51,458 nucleotides of DNA from Bacillus sp. AFS029637 (GTDB taxonomy: Bacteria; Bacillota; Bacilli; Bacillales; Bacillaceae_G). The notes beneath the pieces are model-generated. The model was not told where the DNA came from and did no database searches. It saw only the letters and a program-made list of their open reading frames with translations. The stretch's first letter is position 1. Each line of letters begins with the position of its first letter. The stretch covers positions 123,547-175,004 of the forward strand of contig NZ_NUPZ01000037.1 in NCBI RefSeq assembly GCF_002584985.1, written 5' to 3'. Shown in pieces: positions 24,031 to 33,343 of the stretch. Made by a program: the position numbers and the translations under genes.

Positions 24031-25338
24031 CTACGATGTTTGTAACATTTGTTTTGCTAAATGTTCAGCTGTAGCGATATGGATATGTTGCTTCACGTCT
24101 TGTCCGTCTGTCATTAGTACAATGGGAGCTGATGATACTGCTGGAATTTTCAGCAATTCGCCACTACTAGCTGTTTCATCAAATTTCGTAAACACAATTC
24201 CATCTATATGAATATCTTTAAAGTTCGTAATGATTTCAATCATATCTTTACTTTTCATAGAGGCTGATAACGTTAAACAAATGTAATCTGGTTCTACTTG
24301 TTCCATCGTTTCAATCATTTCTTCCACTGTTTCTGACGTACGATAATTTTTTCCAGCTGTATCAATTAATATATAATCGACGCGCGCTTCTTCTTTAAAA
24401 TACGTAAGTGCTCTTGTCATTGCATCTTCATCACGCACAGCGATTACTTCTGATCCGATTGTCTTTACGTAATCTTGTAGTTGCTGCACTGTTCCAATAC
24501 GCGAATGGTCTGTTGTAATAAAACCAACTGTTTTTTTCTTTCCATGAAACTGCCATGCCATTTTCGCCAGTGTCGTCGTTTTCCCAACGCCAGTCGGGCC
24601 GATTAAAGCAATTGTTTGTACCTCTTTTTCAAAGACGTTCTCGGTATTGAAATGAGATTTCATATCTTCCAATATATATCCGATCACCTCTTCTTCTGTA
24701 ATCATCGTTGCCTTCTCAAACTTCACTTTTAATTTTTCAGCATATGCATGAATGAAATATTGTTCTACATCATTTTGTTCTAACATTCGAACTACTTTTT
24801 GAATAATAAACGGTACAGATTGTTGTGTTTCTTTTTTTACAACTTCTTCTTTTTTAGCAGAAACGATTTTTTTCTCAACATATTGCTTTTTCGTTACTCT
24901 CGTTTCTTCCGTCTGTTTCACAACGACGATTCCTTTTTCAAACAGCTTTAAGAGCTTCTCTTTCTTTCTTGCCCACTCTTCACTATTTCCTATTTGCATC
25001 GCCGCATATGACATAGAAGTCGTCACGTTTTCTAAATTGTGCAGTACAGATTGAATTCCATCCGCCTTCACAATTTCTTCTGCAGGGTCACCTACAACAT
25101 CCATTAATTGTTCATGAAAGTGAGCTGTACTCTCATTCACTTCTTCCTGTTTATCCTCTGGAAAAGCAACTAACATTTCATAATTCTTTTTCCAAAAAAA
25201 CGGGATATTTCGTTTTACACTTTCATCGACAACGTAATAATAATCTGTACCATATTGGTCAAATAACTTTCGATACAATTCATTTTTTGAAGCTGCTTTT
25301 ATTCGCATTAACGCTTCTTTCTTTTCTGTACTTTCCAT
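24031..25338 (-). CDS. flhF: Flagellar SRP-type GTPase FlhF
   Basis: A 435-residue protein. The SRP-like GTPase domain occupies about residues 240-435, with P-loop GPTGVGKTT at 247-255, followed by TTDHSRIGTVQQLQ, LIDTAGKNYR (G3) and FTKFDET (G4). The N-terminal 150 residues form the basic, low-conservation B domain. FlhF controls the number and placement of flagella. The first ATG has a GGGGGTGAAGTA site. Its usual partner FlhG, a MinD-like ATPase, is not found downstream, where flgG follows directly. Confidence 0.95.
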   Translation of the reverse strand: MESTEKKEALMRIKAASKNELYRKLFDQYGTDYYYVVDESVKRNIPFFWKKNYEMLVAFPEDKQEEVNESTAHFHEQLMDVVGDPAEEIVKADGIQSVLHNLENVTTSMSYAAMQIGNSEEWARKKEKLLKLFEKGIVVVKQTEETRVTKKQYVEKKIVSAKKEEVVKKETQQSVPFIIQKVVRMLEQNDVEQYFIHAYAEKLKVKFEKATMITEEEVIGYILEDMKSHFNTENVFEKEVQTIALIGPTGVGKTTTLAKMAWQFHGKKKTVGFITTDHSRIGTVQQLQDYVKTIGSEVIAVRDEDAMTRALTYFKEEARVDYILIDTAGKNYRTSETVEEMIETMEQVEPDYICLTLSASMKSKDMIEIITNFKDIHIDGIVFTKFDETASSGELLKIPAVSSAPIVLMTDGQDVKQHIHIATAEHLAKQMLQTS

Positions 25339-25352
25339 TACTTCACCCCCTA

Positions 25353-27434
25353 CTATTCAATATAGGCAATTTGATCTACAACAATTTCTGGTGCTAATTC
25401 ACTAATACAAAGTACTTGTGCTTCTATTTGATAACGCTCAAGAAGTCTTACAATCGCAAATCTGAAATCTTTTCTACGCGTTAATAACACGGGTTCTCTT
25501 CCCATTAAACGAGCTTGTTTAAAGAAGCGTTGTACTTGCTCAACGACACGCGTTTCTAAATCTAAATCCCAGTTTAATAAATAACCTTGGTAGGAATTGT
25601 TCACAACATCCGCATCTAACTCGATTGAATCCGAGAAGAGCGCCGCATATATTTTTCCGTCAGGATTTTTCGCATGTTCACAAATAACTTTTGAAATACA
25701 CTCACGAACGAATGATGTTACACCGTCAACATGGTTTTGATAAATTTCTTTTCCGTCAATAATACCTTCGATAATGGTTGGTAAATCTCGGATGGAAATT
25801 CCTTCTTTTAATAGTTGTTTAATAACATTTTGAATGAGTGATAAATCGATTTCTTTCTTCTTAATCTCTTCCAATAAAACGCCATTATCATTTTCAAGCG
25901 AATTAATTAAGTCTTTCACATGCTGACGCTGAATTAACTCATGCAGGTTACGTCTAACGACAACATCTAAATGTGTAATTAATATGCTAAGTGGCTCTAA
26001 CACTTGATAGCCTTTCATTTGTGCATCTTGTACCATATGCTCCAAAATCCAATATCCATCTTCACCGAAAATCGGATCTTTCGCTGGTTCCGCATCTAAA
26101 TCAGCCATTACGTTCGGTGTTTTCAGCGCTAATAAATAACCTGATTTTAAAACCCCTTCAGCCGCCTTCGCACCTTTAATGCGAATGATGTAACGTCCGC
26201 GTGGCCTGAAACTCGTATTATCTTTAAAGTTAATGCCAGGAACATTAATACCAAGATCGGTAATAATCGACTTCCTCATTAGAACAACTTTATCACGAGC
26301 TGTTTCTCCGTTAATTTTCTGCTTTACAAGTGCCGCTAAATCTAAACCGAGTTCTACGATAATTGGATATTTATCTGTAAATACTCCGAATGAATCTTCT
26401 ACTTGTTGTAGTTGTTCTTCATCACCTTGAATCATTTCTAATTCTTTTTGCAGCTCGTCTTCTTTTTCTTTCTTTATTCGCAGTTTATTGCGAACTCCTA
26501 AGAAAATAATTGTGCCTCCAACGAGTGCAAATGGTAGAAATGGTAGTGGTGTAAAGATACCCATTGCGATAAATAAACCACCGAGCGCATAGACAACGAC
26601 TTCATGTGCTAATAACTCTTTAAAAATACCTTCTGTTACTGTATCAGGCGAACCGTCAAATACACGTGTTACGATAATACCTGTTGAAATCGCAAGCATT
26701 AACGAACCGATTTGGTTTACAATTCCGTCACCGACAGTTAACTGTGTATAATGAAGAGCTGCTTCACCAAAGCTCATTCCTTGCTGCATCATTCCGACAA
26801 TTAAGCCGAAAATGATGTTTACGAATAAAATGACAATCCCGAAAATAACGTCCCCTTTAATAAACTTCCCGGCACCATCCATCGCTCCGTAAAACTCTGT
26901 TTCCATATTTAATTTTTTTCGTTTTGCCTGTGCATCTTTCTCTGTAATAATGCGTTGGTTTAAATCAGCATCGATCGACATTTGTTTCCCTGGTAAAGAA
27001 TCAAGTGTAAAACGAGCCGCTACTTCCGCTGTACGAGATGCACCGTTTGCAACGATAAACTGGAATATGATTAATACTGTAAAAATAACGATACCAATTA
27101 ATAAGTTTCCGCCAATTACGAACTGACCGAACTCTTCAATAACATGACCAGCATTTCCGTCTGTCAAAATCGCTCGCGTCGTCGAAACGTTAATCGATAC
27201 GCGGAAAATCCCGATTAATAACAACATCGTCGGAAATGACTTTAATTCATCCCACTCGTTAATACTTGTCGCTCGCATATAAATAAGTACTGACATACTT
27301 AGTAGAAAAACGATAATGATATCAAGTATAAAGGGTGGAAGTGGAATTAAGAGCGCCACAACGAATGACGCTGCTAAAAAGATAGAAAAATAGGTTCTTG
27401 CCGAATCTATCTTAAACAAAGAGATCTCCTCCAA
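25353..27434 (-). CDS. flhA: Flagellar export gate protein FlhA
   Basis: A 693-residue core component of the flagellar type III export apparatus. The N-terminal half carries about eight membrane segments and the FHIPEP-type cytoplasmic loop (FVIGGNLLIG... FIVANGASRTAEVAARFTLDSLPGKQMSIDADL near residue 130-165). The C-terminal half is the soluble docking domain for chaperone-substrate complexes (DVVVRRNLHELIQRQHVKDLIN). The length is normal. It lies eight bases after flhB and 14 bases before flhF within the operon. Confidence 0.97.
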   Translation of the reverse strand: MEEISLFKIDSARTYFSIFLAASFVVALLIPLPPFILDIIIVFLLSMSVLIYMRATSINEWDELKSFPTMLLLIGIFRVSINVSTTRAILTDGNAGHVIEEFGQFVIGGNLLIGIVIFTVLIIFQFIVANGASRTAEVAARFTLDSLPGKQMSIDADLNQRIITEKDAQAKRKKLNMETEFYGAMDGAGKFIKGDVIFGIVILFVNIIFGLIVGMMQQGMSFGEAALHYTQLTVGDGIVNQIGSLMLAISTGIIVTRVFDGSPDTVTEGIFKELLAHEVVVYALGGLFIAMGIFTPLPFLPFALVGGTIIFLGVRNKLRIKKEKEDELQKELEMIQGDEEQLQQVEDSFGVFTDKYPIIVELGLDLAALVKQKINGETARDKVVLMRKSIITDLGINVPGINFKDNTSFRPRGRYIIRIKGAKAAEGVLKSGYLLALKTPNVMADLDAEPAKDPIFGEDGYWILEHMVQDAQMKGYQVLEPLSILITHLDVVVRRNLHELIQRQHVKDLINSLENDNGVLLEEIKKKEIDLSLIQNVIKQLLKEGISIRDLPTIIEGIIDGKEIYQNHVDGVTSFVRECISKVICEHAKNPDGKIYAALFSDSIELDADVVNNSYQGYLLNWDLDLETRVVEQVQRFFKQARLMGREPVLLTRRKDFRFAIVRLLERYQIEAQVLCISELAPEIVVDQIAYIE

Positions 27435-27442
27435 ACGCGCTA

Positions 27443-28489
27443 TTACACTTCAAGTTCGTTCGTTTGAATTAAATAGCGCATAACTTCAATTACAGCTACG
27501 TATAAATCTTCTGGAATCGCCTCATCTTCCTCGACTTGATAATATAAAGAGCGAGCGAGCGGGCGATTTTCCACCATTGGTATTTCTTGTTCACGGGCAA
27601 GCGTTCGTATGTATAAAGCGAGTTCATCTTCCCCTTTTGCTACGACAATTGGCGCTGCATCAACTTGTTTATTGTAACGAAGTACGACCGAAATGTGCGT
27701 CGGGTTGTTTACAATAAACGTTGCGCCATCCATCTTCTTCGCAATTGTCCCTTGCAATATGGCGTGCATAAAGTTTTTTCGTTTCCCTTTTACTTGCGGG
27801 TCCCCTTCATTATCTTTATGCTCCCTTTTCACTTCTTCTTTTTTCATCTTAATATCTTGTTCGTACTCCCATTTTTGATAAATAAAATCAATGATAGAAA
27901 GGACGATTAAAATAATTAAAATAGCTAAAAAGATAAATTTAATTTGTCTAATAATTTCAGTAAGTGACGCCGTCCAGTTAAAACCAATCATACTTACAAT
28001 TGTCTCTAAATTCTTTTTAAAGAGAACGTACGAAACGTAACCGATTAATCCCATATAAAACAATGATTTCAAAATATCTACTAAACTTTTACGACTAAGT
28101 AGTCTCGTAAAATAGTTTTTCGGATTAATACGTGATGCTTTCGGCTTAATGACTTTAGAAGAAAATAAGAAACCGACTTGAATCATATAATTGAATAAAT
28201 GAAAAGCGTATACGAGTATTAATATGGGAGCTGATACTTTCAGTAGTAATATTCCCATTAAATAAAAATACTCAGTCGAATCTGTATTTTTTCCAATTTG
28301 ATCAAATAGCACCGCTACGGAATTCGCAATTTCAAACCCTAACCAATCTCCAAAAAAATAAACGACAACTGCTAATACGAGAATGGAAAATAAATTATTT
28401 AAATCTTTACTCCGGGCAATATTCCCTTCTTCACGCGATTTTTTACGCTTCTGCGGGGTGGCCTTTTCAGTTTTATTATCCTTTGCCAT
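27443..28489 (-). CDS. flhB: Flagellar export switch protein FlhB
   Basis: A 348-residue export gate component. It has four membrane segments at about 35-200 and a cytoplasmic domain with the autocleavage motif NPTH at 262-265, where cleavage after Asn switches export from hook to filament substrates. The N-terminus (TEKATPQKRKKSREEG) is typical. It is located between fliR and flhA with gaps of about ten bases. No unusual residue is seen at the cleavage site. Confidence 0.97.
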   Translation of the reverse strand: MAKDNKTEKATPQKRKKSREEGNIARSKDLNNLFSILVLAVVVYFFGDWLGFEIANSVAVLFDQIGKNTDSTEYFYLMGILLLKVSAPILILVYAFHLFNYMIQVGFLFSSKVIKPKASRINPKNYFTRLLSRKSLVDILKSLFYMGLIGYVSYVLFKKNLETIVSMIGFNWTASLTEIIRQIKFIFLAILIILIVLSIIDFIYQKWEYEQDIKMKKEEVKREHKDNEGDPQVKGKRKNFMHAILQGTIAKKMDGATFIVNNPTHISVVLRYNKQVDAAPIVVAKGEDELALYIRTLAREQEIPMVENRPLARSLYYQVEEDEAIPEDLYVAVIEVMRYLIQTNELEV

Positions 28490-28499
28490 GCGCGTCCCC

Positions 28500-29261
28500 C
28501 TACTTCGTTAAGAAAAAGTCAAATAGTTTCGTATATTCCTCAAGTAATACATCTGTCATATTTTTAAACACATAACCGAGCATTGGTACACTCATCGCAA
28601 TAAACAAAATACCACACGTAATTTTAATGACATACGCATTCATAAAAACGTTTAATTGCGGGGCGTTTTTTGCGATTAATATAAGAACAAAGTTAATGAT
28701 AAATAAACTTCCCATAAGCGGAAGAGCAATTTCAACCGCTGATGTAATTGCAAATAATAACGTTGCGAGTAGACTATCTAAAAAACTAGTCGTCAGCAAT
28801 TTTGAAATCGCCTCTGTATATTGAAACGACTTTAAAATCGTGGCAACGAAATAATTAATGCCGCCAAGTGAAATAAAAATAATAAGAAAAAATATATCAA
28901 AAATGGTTGATAGTAAAGTAGACTGCGATCCTGCATTCACATCAAACAAACTTGCTTGTGATAAACCGATATCAAAGTCTAAAATATGCCCGGCCATTTT
29001 TGGAATGTTCCACAGCATTTCTACAATTTTGGCAAGAGATACTCCAATTACAATTTGCGTTCCTGCATAAGCGGCTACATCCCAAACTGTCTTTATATGA
29101 GAGACATCCACTTGATCCGCAACTGCAATCGAAAGACCAAGCCAAAATGTAACCTTTGCCATTGCTGGAATCGATCGACCTGCGAAAAACGGTAAAAAAT
29201 ATAAAAATGAAGTAATGCGGCAAAACGCAAAAAACGTCGCCGCCCATAATTCCATATTCAT
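28500..29261 (-). CDS. fliR: Flagellar export gate protein FliR
   Basis: A 253-residue membrane protein with about six hydrophobic segments. FliR-type features are CRITSFLYFLPFFAGRSIPAMAKVTFWLGLSIA near the N-terminus and LPLMGSLFIINFVLILIAKNAPQLNVFMNAYVIK later. With FliP and FliQ it builds the export channel. Spacing is 15 bases from fliQ and about ten from flhB. An overlapping ORF in the other frame is a shadow. Confidence 0.95.
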   Translation of the reverse strand: MNMELWAATFFAFCRITSFLYFLPFFAGRSIPAMAKVTFWLGLSIAVADQVDVSHIKTVWDVAAYAGTQIVIGVSLAKIVEMLWNIPKMAGHILDFDIGLSQASLFDVNAGSQSTLLSTIFDIFFLIIFISLGGINYFVATILKSFQYTEAISKLLTTSFLDSLLATLLFAITSAVEIALPLMGSLFIINFVLILIAKNAPQLNVFMNAYVIKITCGILFIAMSVPMLGYVFKNMTDVLLEEYTKLFDFFLTK

Positions 29262-29276
29262 TTCGGTTCACCTATC

Positions 29277-29552
29277 TTAGTACGAACGCAATAGCGATGG
29301 AATTTTATCAAATAAATCTAAAATGAGCATCGTTAACTCTTGAAACATCCACGGACCTAAAATGATAATAACGAGTACGATACTCGCCATTTTCGGTAAA
29401 AACGTCAGCGTTTGCTCTTGAATTTGCATCATCGCCATAATGACAGCGATAATAATAACGACGATCATACTAACGCCGGCAACCGGCATTAAAATCATTA
29501 CCCCTTTATAAAAAAAGGTTTGAAAAATATCTATAATTGGTGACGTATTCAT
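29277..29552 (-). CDS. fliQ: Flagellar export gate protein FliQ
   Basis: A 91-residue protein with two membrane helices (VMILMPVAGVSMIVVIIIAVIMAMMQIQEQTLTFLPKMASIVLVIIILGPWM). The intervening loop MQIQEQTLTFLPK is the family signature. It forms the lateral part of the FliPQR export gate. Located between fliP and fliR with short gaps. Confidence 0.95.
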   Translation of the reverse strand: MNTSPIIDIFQTFFYKGVMILMPVAGVSMIVVIIIAVIMAMMQIQEQTLTFLPKMASIVLVIIILGPWMFQELTMLILDLFDKIPSLLRSY

Positions 29553-29585
29553 TCATATGGCTCCTATCACATAGCATCAAACGCT

Positions 29586-30344
29586 TCAGGCGACCGTTTT
29601 AAACATAATGTCGACGATTTTTGTATACCCACCTAAATATACGAAAACGAGTATTTTAAACGGTAAACTTAAAATCATCGGCGGTACCATCATCATCCCA
29701 AGGTACATTAAAAGTGTACTAATAATTAAATCTATAAATACAAACGCTAAATAAATGAACATCCCCGTTAATAATCCTTTTTGAATTTGCGTTAACGTAA
29801 AGGATGGTACGAGCGTAAATAAGGAAAGGTCTTTCAAATCTTTCGGCAACTCTTCTCCGCGCACTTTCAGCATCATTTTTAAATCATGCTTATACGTATG
29901 CTTCGACATATAATCCTTCATAATAGGAGCTGTCGTCTCCGCGGCTTGACTTACTGTTATTTTCTCTTTCGTCATTGGATCCCACACATCACTCTTCAGT
30001 TGCCCAAGTACAGGCTGCATTGTAAAAAGTGATAAAAATAAAGCAAGTCCAACAAGTACTTGGTTCGGCGGTAAATTCATTACCCCAAGACCTTGACGTG
30101 TGATGCCAAGAACGATCATAAAATAAGTAAAATGTGTAAATAATAGAACGATAGAAGAAGATAATGATAAAAGGGTAACAAGTGCAAATAACTGTACACT
30201 TGAATTACTCGTAAACTCTTTTCCATTTTCAAAATTAATAAAACCGTTCGGGGCTGCATACGCTGGATTTACAAAAACAAATGAAAAAATAATAGAAAAT
30301 AAGAAAATAACGGTACATAACGATAACTGTTTCTTTATTCTCAT
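29586..30344 (-). CDS. fliP: Flagellar export gate protein FliP
   Basis: A 252-residue protein starting with a cleavable-looking signal peptide (KKQLSLCTVIFLFSIIFSF, cleavage around AYAAP near residue 31), as in other FliP proteins. Four membrane segments follow. The family stretch LVPSFTLTQIQKGLLTGMFIYLAFVFIDLIISTLLMYLGMMMVPPMILSLPFKI covers residues 175-230. The start overlaps the preceding FliO-like gene by four bases. Confidence 0.96.
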   Translation of the reverse strand: MRIKKQLSLCTVIFLFSIIFSFVFVNPAYAAPNGFINFENGKEFTSNSSVQLFALVTLLSLSSSIVLLFTHFTYFMIVLGITRQGLGVMNLPPNQVLVGLALFLSLFTMQPVLGQLKSDVWDPMTKEKITVSQAAETTAPIMKDYMSKHTYKHDLKMMLKVRGEELPKDLKDLSLFTLVPSFTLTQIQKGLLTGMFIYLAFVFIDLIISTLLMYLGMMMVPPMILSLPFKILVFVYLGGYTKIVDIMFKTVA

Positions 30345-30661
30345 GATGGATCCTCTACTTTTTTCGTTTCACTCTTCACCGCATCTTCTAGCGCTTGTTG
30401 AAACTGATTTCCTGTTCCTGTTAATTGCACAGATTGTACACCGTTATTACTAATAACAGTGAATACTTGCTTTCCGTCCACTTCAAACAAAAAGGCGCTC
30501 GTTTGATGATTTAAATACACGCCGTCCTTCACTTGAATATGGCCATTTTCTCCTTGCTTAAAAAACTGCTGTTTACGCGTCTTTTTCGTCATATAATATG
30601 CACCATAGCCGAGCGCACCAAACAGTAAAACGACTTGAAATAAGGTCGTCATATACGACAT
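30341..30661 (-). CDS. FliO-like small flagellar membrane protein
   Basis: A 106-residue protein with an N-terminal membrane helix (TTLFQVVLLFGALGYGAYYM), a basic juxtamembrane stretch (TKKTRKQQFF) and a small beta-rich cytoplasmic domain (VDGKQVFTVISNNGVQSVQLTG). Topology, size and position between fliN and fliP are those of FliO, the assembly factor of the FliPQR gate. Sequence similarity to FliO is weak by eye, so the symbol is withheld. It overlaps fliP by four bases. Confidence 0.75.
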   Translation of the reverse strand: MSYMTTLFQVVLLFGALGYGAYYMTKKTRKQQFFKQGENGHIQVKDGVYLNHQTSAFLFEVDGKQVFTVISNNGVQSVQLTGTGNQFQQALEDAVKSETKKVEDPS

Positions 30662-30673
30662 ATGACTCCTCCT

Positions 30674-31033
30674 CTACTCTTTATCTTTCATTTGACTTTG
30701 CGCTTTCATAAGCGCAGCTTGCTTCTTGTCAGCTTCAATTTCAGAAATAATAATGCCAAACTTCTCATCCATTACAATTGCTTCACCAATGCCGACTTTC
30801 ACATTACTTAAATACACATCTACTTTATGTCCTAAGTTTTTCTCTACTTCAAGAACATCGCCAACTTTTAATTGCTTCACGTCACCAAGTGTAATAGATG
30901 CCTTCCCAAGCTTTACACCTAAATCAATCGAAATATCTGAAACAGTATCAATATGTGCTTTACCTACTTCATTTCGCTTCCTTGCAAATTCTTCTAACCC
31001 CATTAACGACACAGGAGATACTTCATGCTTCAT
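30674..31033 (-). CDS. fliN: Flagellar motor switch protein FliN
   Basis: A 119-residue C-ring protein. A SpoA (FliN) domain lies at about residues 28-100 (ISIDLGVKLGKASITLGDVKQLKVGDVLEVEKNLGHKVDVYLSNVKVGIGEAIVMDEKFGIIIS), preceded by a short N-terminal extension and followed by a charged tail. Unlike the FliY of B. subtilis, it lacks CheC phosphatase repeats. AGGAGGATCTAT precedes the ATG. It follows fliM by ten bases. Confidence 0.92.
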   Translation of the reverse strand: MKHEVSPVSLMGLEEFARKRNEVGKAHIDTVSDISIDLGVKLGKASITLGDVKQLKVGDVLEVEKNLGHKVDVYLSNVKVGIGEAIVMDEKFGIIISEIEADKKQAALMKAQSQMKDKE

Positions 31034-31043
31034 ATAGATCCTC

Positions 31044-32030
31044 CTACTCTACAAAACTTTTAAATAGAAGCGCCTTACGCGTTCCATCTTTCCCAATAAA
31101 ACAATTAAATTTATGCTTTCCATCGACATAACCAAGTAATTGATCCGAAACTTTCGTATGAAGCGGAATAATGTCACCTTCTTCAATTTGCTCAATCTCA
31201 CCCATTGTCATCTTCTGCTCACCAATCGCAACGTGAACAGGTTTATACAGTTGGTTTACTTTCACTTCTACTTCAGATGTATACTTTTTACGCTTATCCG
31301 AAGAATGTTCGACAATATTTTCAGACGTTAACTTATCCATTATTTCTTCGACAGATAAAAACGGAATCCCGATACGAACCGTCGTATTCCAAAAATCCGT
31401 TTTCATATTTACGTTCAGCAATGAAATAATATCGCTCGCTGTCGTAATCTTAAGTGCATTTGGATCCGTTTCTGTCGTTACAAATGTCGGCTTAATCGCA
31501 ATAACACGCTCAAATGATTGTTCTAAATTTTTACAAATAAGAGCGAATATATTATCAAGTGTTAAAAATTCAAATGCAGTAAGTGGTCTTCGCATCGTAA
31601 ACGGACGCTTACTATCTCCGCCAAGCCAACACTCATGAATATAAATGACAAATGCTAAATCAATCTCAACAACAATTTCTCCAAGCTCTGGAAGTCCAAG
31701 ATCAATAACGCAATATAAATAATAATCTTTCGGCATTTTCTCCACATATTCACTCGTAAATGGAACTTGCTCAACGGTCGAAGGCTCTAGTTCAATGGGA
31801 ATACGCATACGAGCCGAAAGCGCTTGTGACGTCTGTTTACCAAACGTAGAAGCAATCGCTTGCAAACTACGTAAATGCTCAACACCGAACTTCTCTGGCC
31901 TATTAAAATCATACTCTTGAAATTTATCTTGCTTCCCTGCTCCTTGTGCGAAAGCTGGCATTTCCTCGCCTTCATTCACCGCCTTCAGCAGGGCATCAAT
32001 TTGTTCTTGGCTTAATTTATCGCCACTCAT
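31044..32030 (-). CDS. fliM: Flagellar motor switch protein FliM
   Basis: A 328-residue protein. The N-terminus KLSQEQIDALLKAV is the conserved CheY-P docking helix. The middle domain runs about 45-235 (YDFNRPEKFGVEHLRSLQAIASTFG... and the ELGEIVVEIDLAF strand). A C-terminal SpoA domain lies at about 250-325 (VKVNQLYKPVHVAIGEQKMTMGEIEQIEEGDIIPLHTKVSDQLLGYVDG). It is a C-ring subunit that switches rotation. It lies 14 bases downstream of the mini-SpoA gene. Confidence 0.95.
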   Translation of the reverse strand: MSGDKLSQEQIDALLKAVNEGEEMPAFAQGAGKQDKFQEYDFNRPEKFGVEHLRSLQAIASTFGKQTSQALSARMRIPIELEPSTVEQVPFTSEYVEKMPKDYYLYCVIDLGLPELGEIVVEIDLAFVIYIHECWLGGDSKRPFTMRRPLTAFEFLTLDNIFALICKNLEQSFERVIAIKPTFVTTETDPNALKITTASDIISLLNVNMKTDFWNTTVRIGIPFLSVEEIMDKLTSENIVEHSSDKRKKYTSEVEVKVNQLYKPVHVAIGEQKMTMGEIEQIEEGDIIPLHTKVSDQLLGYVDGKHKFNCFIGKDGTRKALLFKSFVE

Positions 32031-32044
32031 GAAAATCCCCTTCC

Positions 32045-32269
32045 CTACCTTTTCAACTCAACGATTTCAACATACATCTTCCCGTTTTTTGTCAAAATCT
32101 TTCCGGTTCCAATCTCTTCATTCTCAAGCATAATACGCACCGTATTTTTCGTTGAATTTTCAAGACGATACAATGTACCCTTCGTAATATGAAGCAGATC
32201 CTCAATTTTCTTTTTCGTATTTCCGATTTCAAAATAAATTGTTAACGGAATATCATCTTGTAATTTCAA
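32045..32269 (-). CDS. 74-residue stand-alone SpoA-domain protein
   Basis: A very short protein that consists of little more than one SpoA domain: IPLTIYFEIGNTKKKIEDLLHITKGTLYRLENSTKNTVRIMLENEEIGTGKILTKNGKMYVEIVELKR. The pattern (start strand, DLL-x-hxxG, then GxI..., ...hxV.I.EL) matches FliN. It starts with TTG; GGGAG is ten bases upstream. Together with FliM and FliN it makes three SpoA proteins in a row. It may add to the C-ring, act as a FliH-docking FliN partner, or be an internal regulator as in short SpoA products of some type III systems. It was probably produced by duplication. Confidence 0.82.
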   Translation of the reverse strand: MKLQDDIPLTIYFEIGNTKKKIEDLLHITKGTLYRLENSTKNTVRIMLENEEIGTGKILTKNGKMYVEIVELKR

Positions 32270-32330
32270 ATCTAGCCAACTCCCATATCTTGTTCACAAA
32301 AAATTTCTATTCTATATATAATGAAGTTCC

Positions 32331-33098
32331 TTATTTTGAAACGTCGATATTCAATATTTTTTTAATATATCCTTGCGTTTCTTTAAATGGCGGTACGCCT
32401 CCGTACTTTCTCACATTACCTGGACCAGCATTATAAGACGCAAGCGCAAGAACAAGATCACCATTATATTTCTTTAAATAACCGCTTAACTCTTTCACGC
32501 CGCCTTCAATACTTTCAGCTGGTGAAAATGGATTCTTCACACCCATCTCCTTCACATTCGCTGGCATAAGTTGCATAAGCCCCATCGCCCCTGCAGGTGA
32601 CACCGTTTTCGGATTAAAATTAGACTCTACTTCAATCATTTTTTGAATTAACGTTTTCGGAATTCCGTATGTACGACTAACGCGATCAATAATATCCTCA
32701 TACTTCCCTTCATTTGAAGAACGTATTTTCTGAATATTATATTTATCGGTTAATCTCCACGTATCAGCACCCTCATTTTTTGCTTCTGGGAAGCGTCGCT
32801 CAAACTCTTTTTGCGCAACTTGCACTTCATCTACTTTCTTCGTTTCAGACTTACTTGCTTCATCCACTTTACTAGACTCACCTTTAGGAACGAGCGTTTC
32901 TATTTTCGTAGATTGTACCGGCTGACTCATATCTTCTACTTTTTCCGGCTGAATAGTAGCCTTCGTCTCCTTCGCAGGATCGTTCTGCAATTTCTCTTGA
33001 AAACGACTACTAACGAACGCCTGCGGACTACTTAACTTTTGCTGAAATTGTCCTTTTTTATACGCAAGCACTTCTTTTACTATATTTCCAACTACCAT
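32331..33098 (-). CDS. Lytic transglycosylase (SLT domain)
   Basis: A 255-residue protein. A Lys/Glu/Gln-rich N-terminal half (about 1-130) has no recognised domain and no obvious signal peptide. The C-terminal SLT domain covers about residues 135-250, with the motif TLIQKMIEVESNFNPKTVSPAGAMGLMQLMP, where the Glu of VESNFN is the catalytic acid, and ALASYNAGPGNVRKYGG near the end. It cleaves peptidoglycan and likely opens the wall for the flagellar rod, given its place between the flagellin and C-ring genes. Export without a signal peptide could be through the flagellar apparatus; this is inference. AAAAGGTGATATT precedes the ATG. Confidence 0.9.
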   Translation of the reverse strand: MVVGNIVKEVLAYKKGQFQQKLSSPQAFVSSRFQEKLQNDPAKETKATIQPEKVEDMSQPVQSTKIETLVPKGESSKVDEASKSETKKVDEVQVAQKEFERRFPEAKNEGADTWRLTDKYNIQKIRSSNEGKYEDIIDRVSRTYGIPKTLIQKMIEVESNFNPKTVSPAGAMGLMQLMPANVKEMGVKNPFSPAESIEGGVKELSGYLKKYNGDLVLALASYNAGPGNVRKYGGVPPFKETQGYIKKILNIDVSK

Positions 33099-33234
33099 AA
33101 TATCACCTTTTCGGTAAACAAAGATATTCTAATATTAGAGTTTTTTTTAAAAGTTTGCAATAATCCTTTGTAATAAAAAAACAACTAAATTGTTAAACTG
33201 TTATTTTCTTATATTTGTTAATTCAAATTTTAAG

Positions 33235-33263
33235 TTGACACTTGATATAGCAAGGATTACAAT
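33235..33263 (+). promoter_or_regulatory. Near-consensus sigma-A promoter of the flagellin gene
   Basis: A perfect -35 (TTGACA, 33235-33240) and a 5/6 -10 (TACAAT, 33258-33263) are separated by exactly 17 bases. The flagellin start codon lies about 75 bases further on. No sigma-D (GCCGATAA-type) -10 is visible. Confidence 0.85.
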
Positions 33264-33343
33264 AAATCCGAAATTGTTTTTTTTGTATATTACCGTTTAG
33301 TAATTTACAGAAAAATCAAAATCAAAAAATGGGGGTTCTAAAT

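Noticed and set aside
28972-29271. 99-residue minus-strand ORF
   Set aside because: Out-of-frame overlap with fliR; the fliR frame carries all family motifs.
33099-33343. MogR sites (TTTT-N5-AAAA) at the flagellin promoter
   Set aside because: T and A tracts exist but none has the required 5-base spacing; the closest has four.
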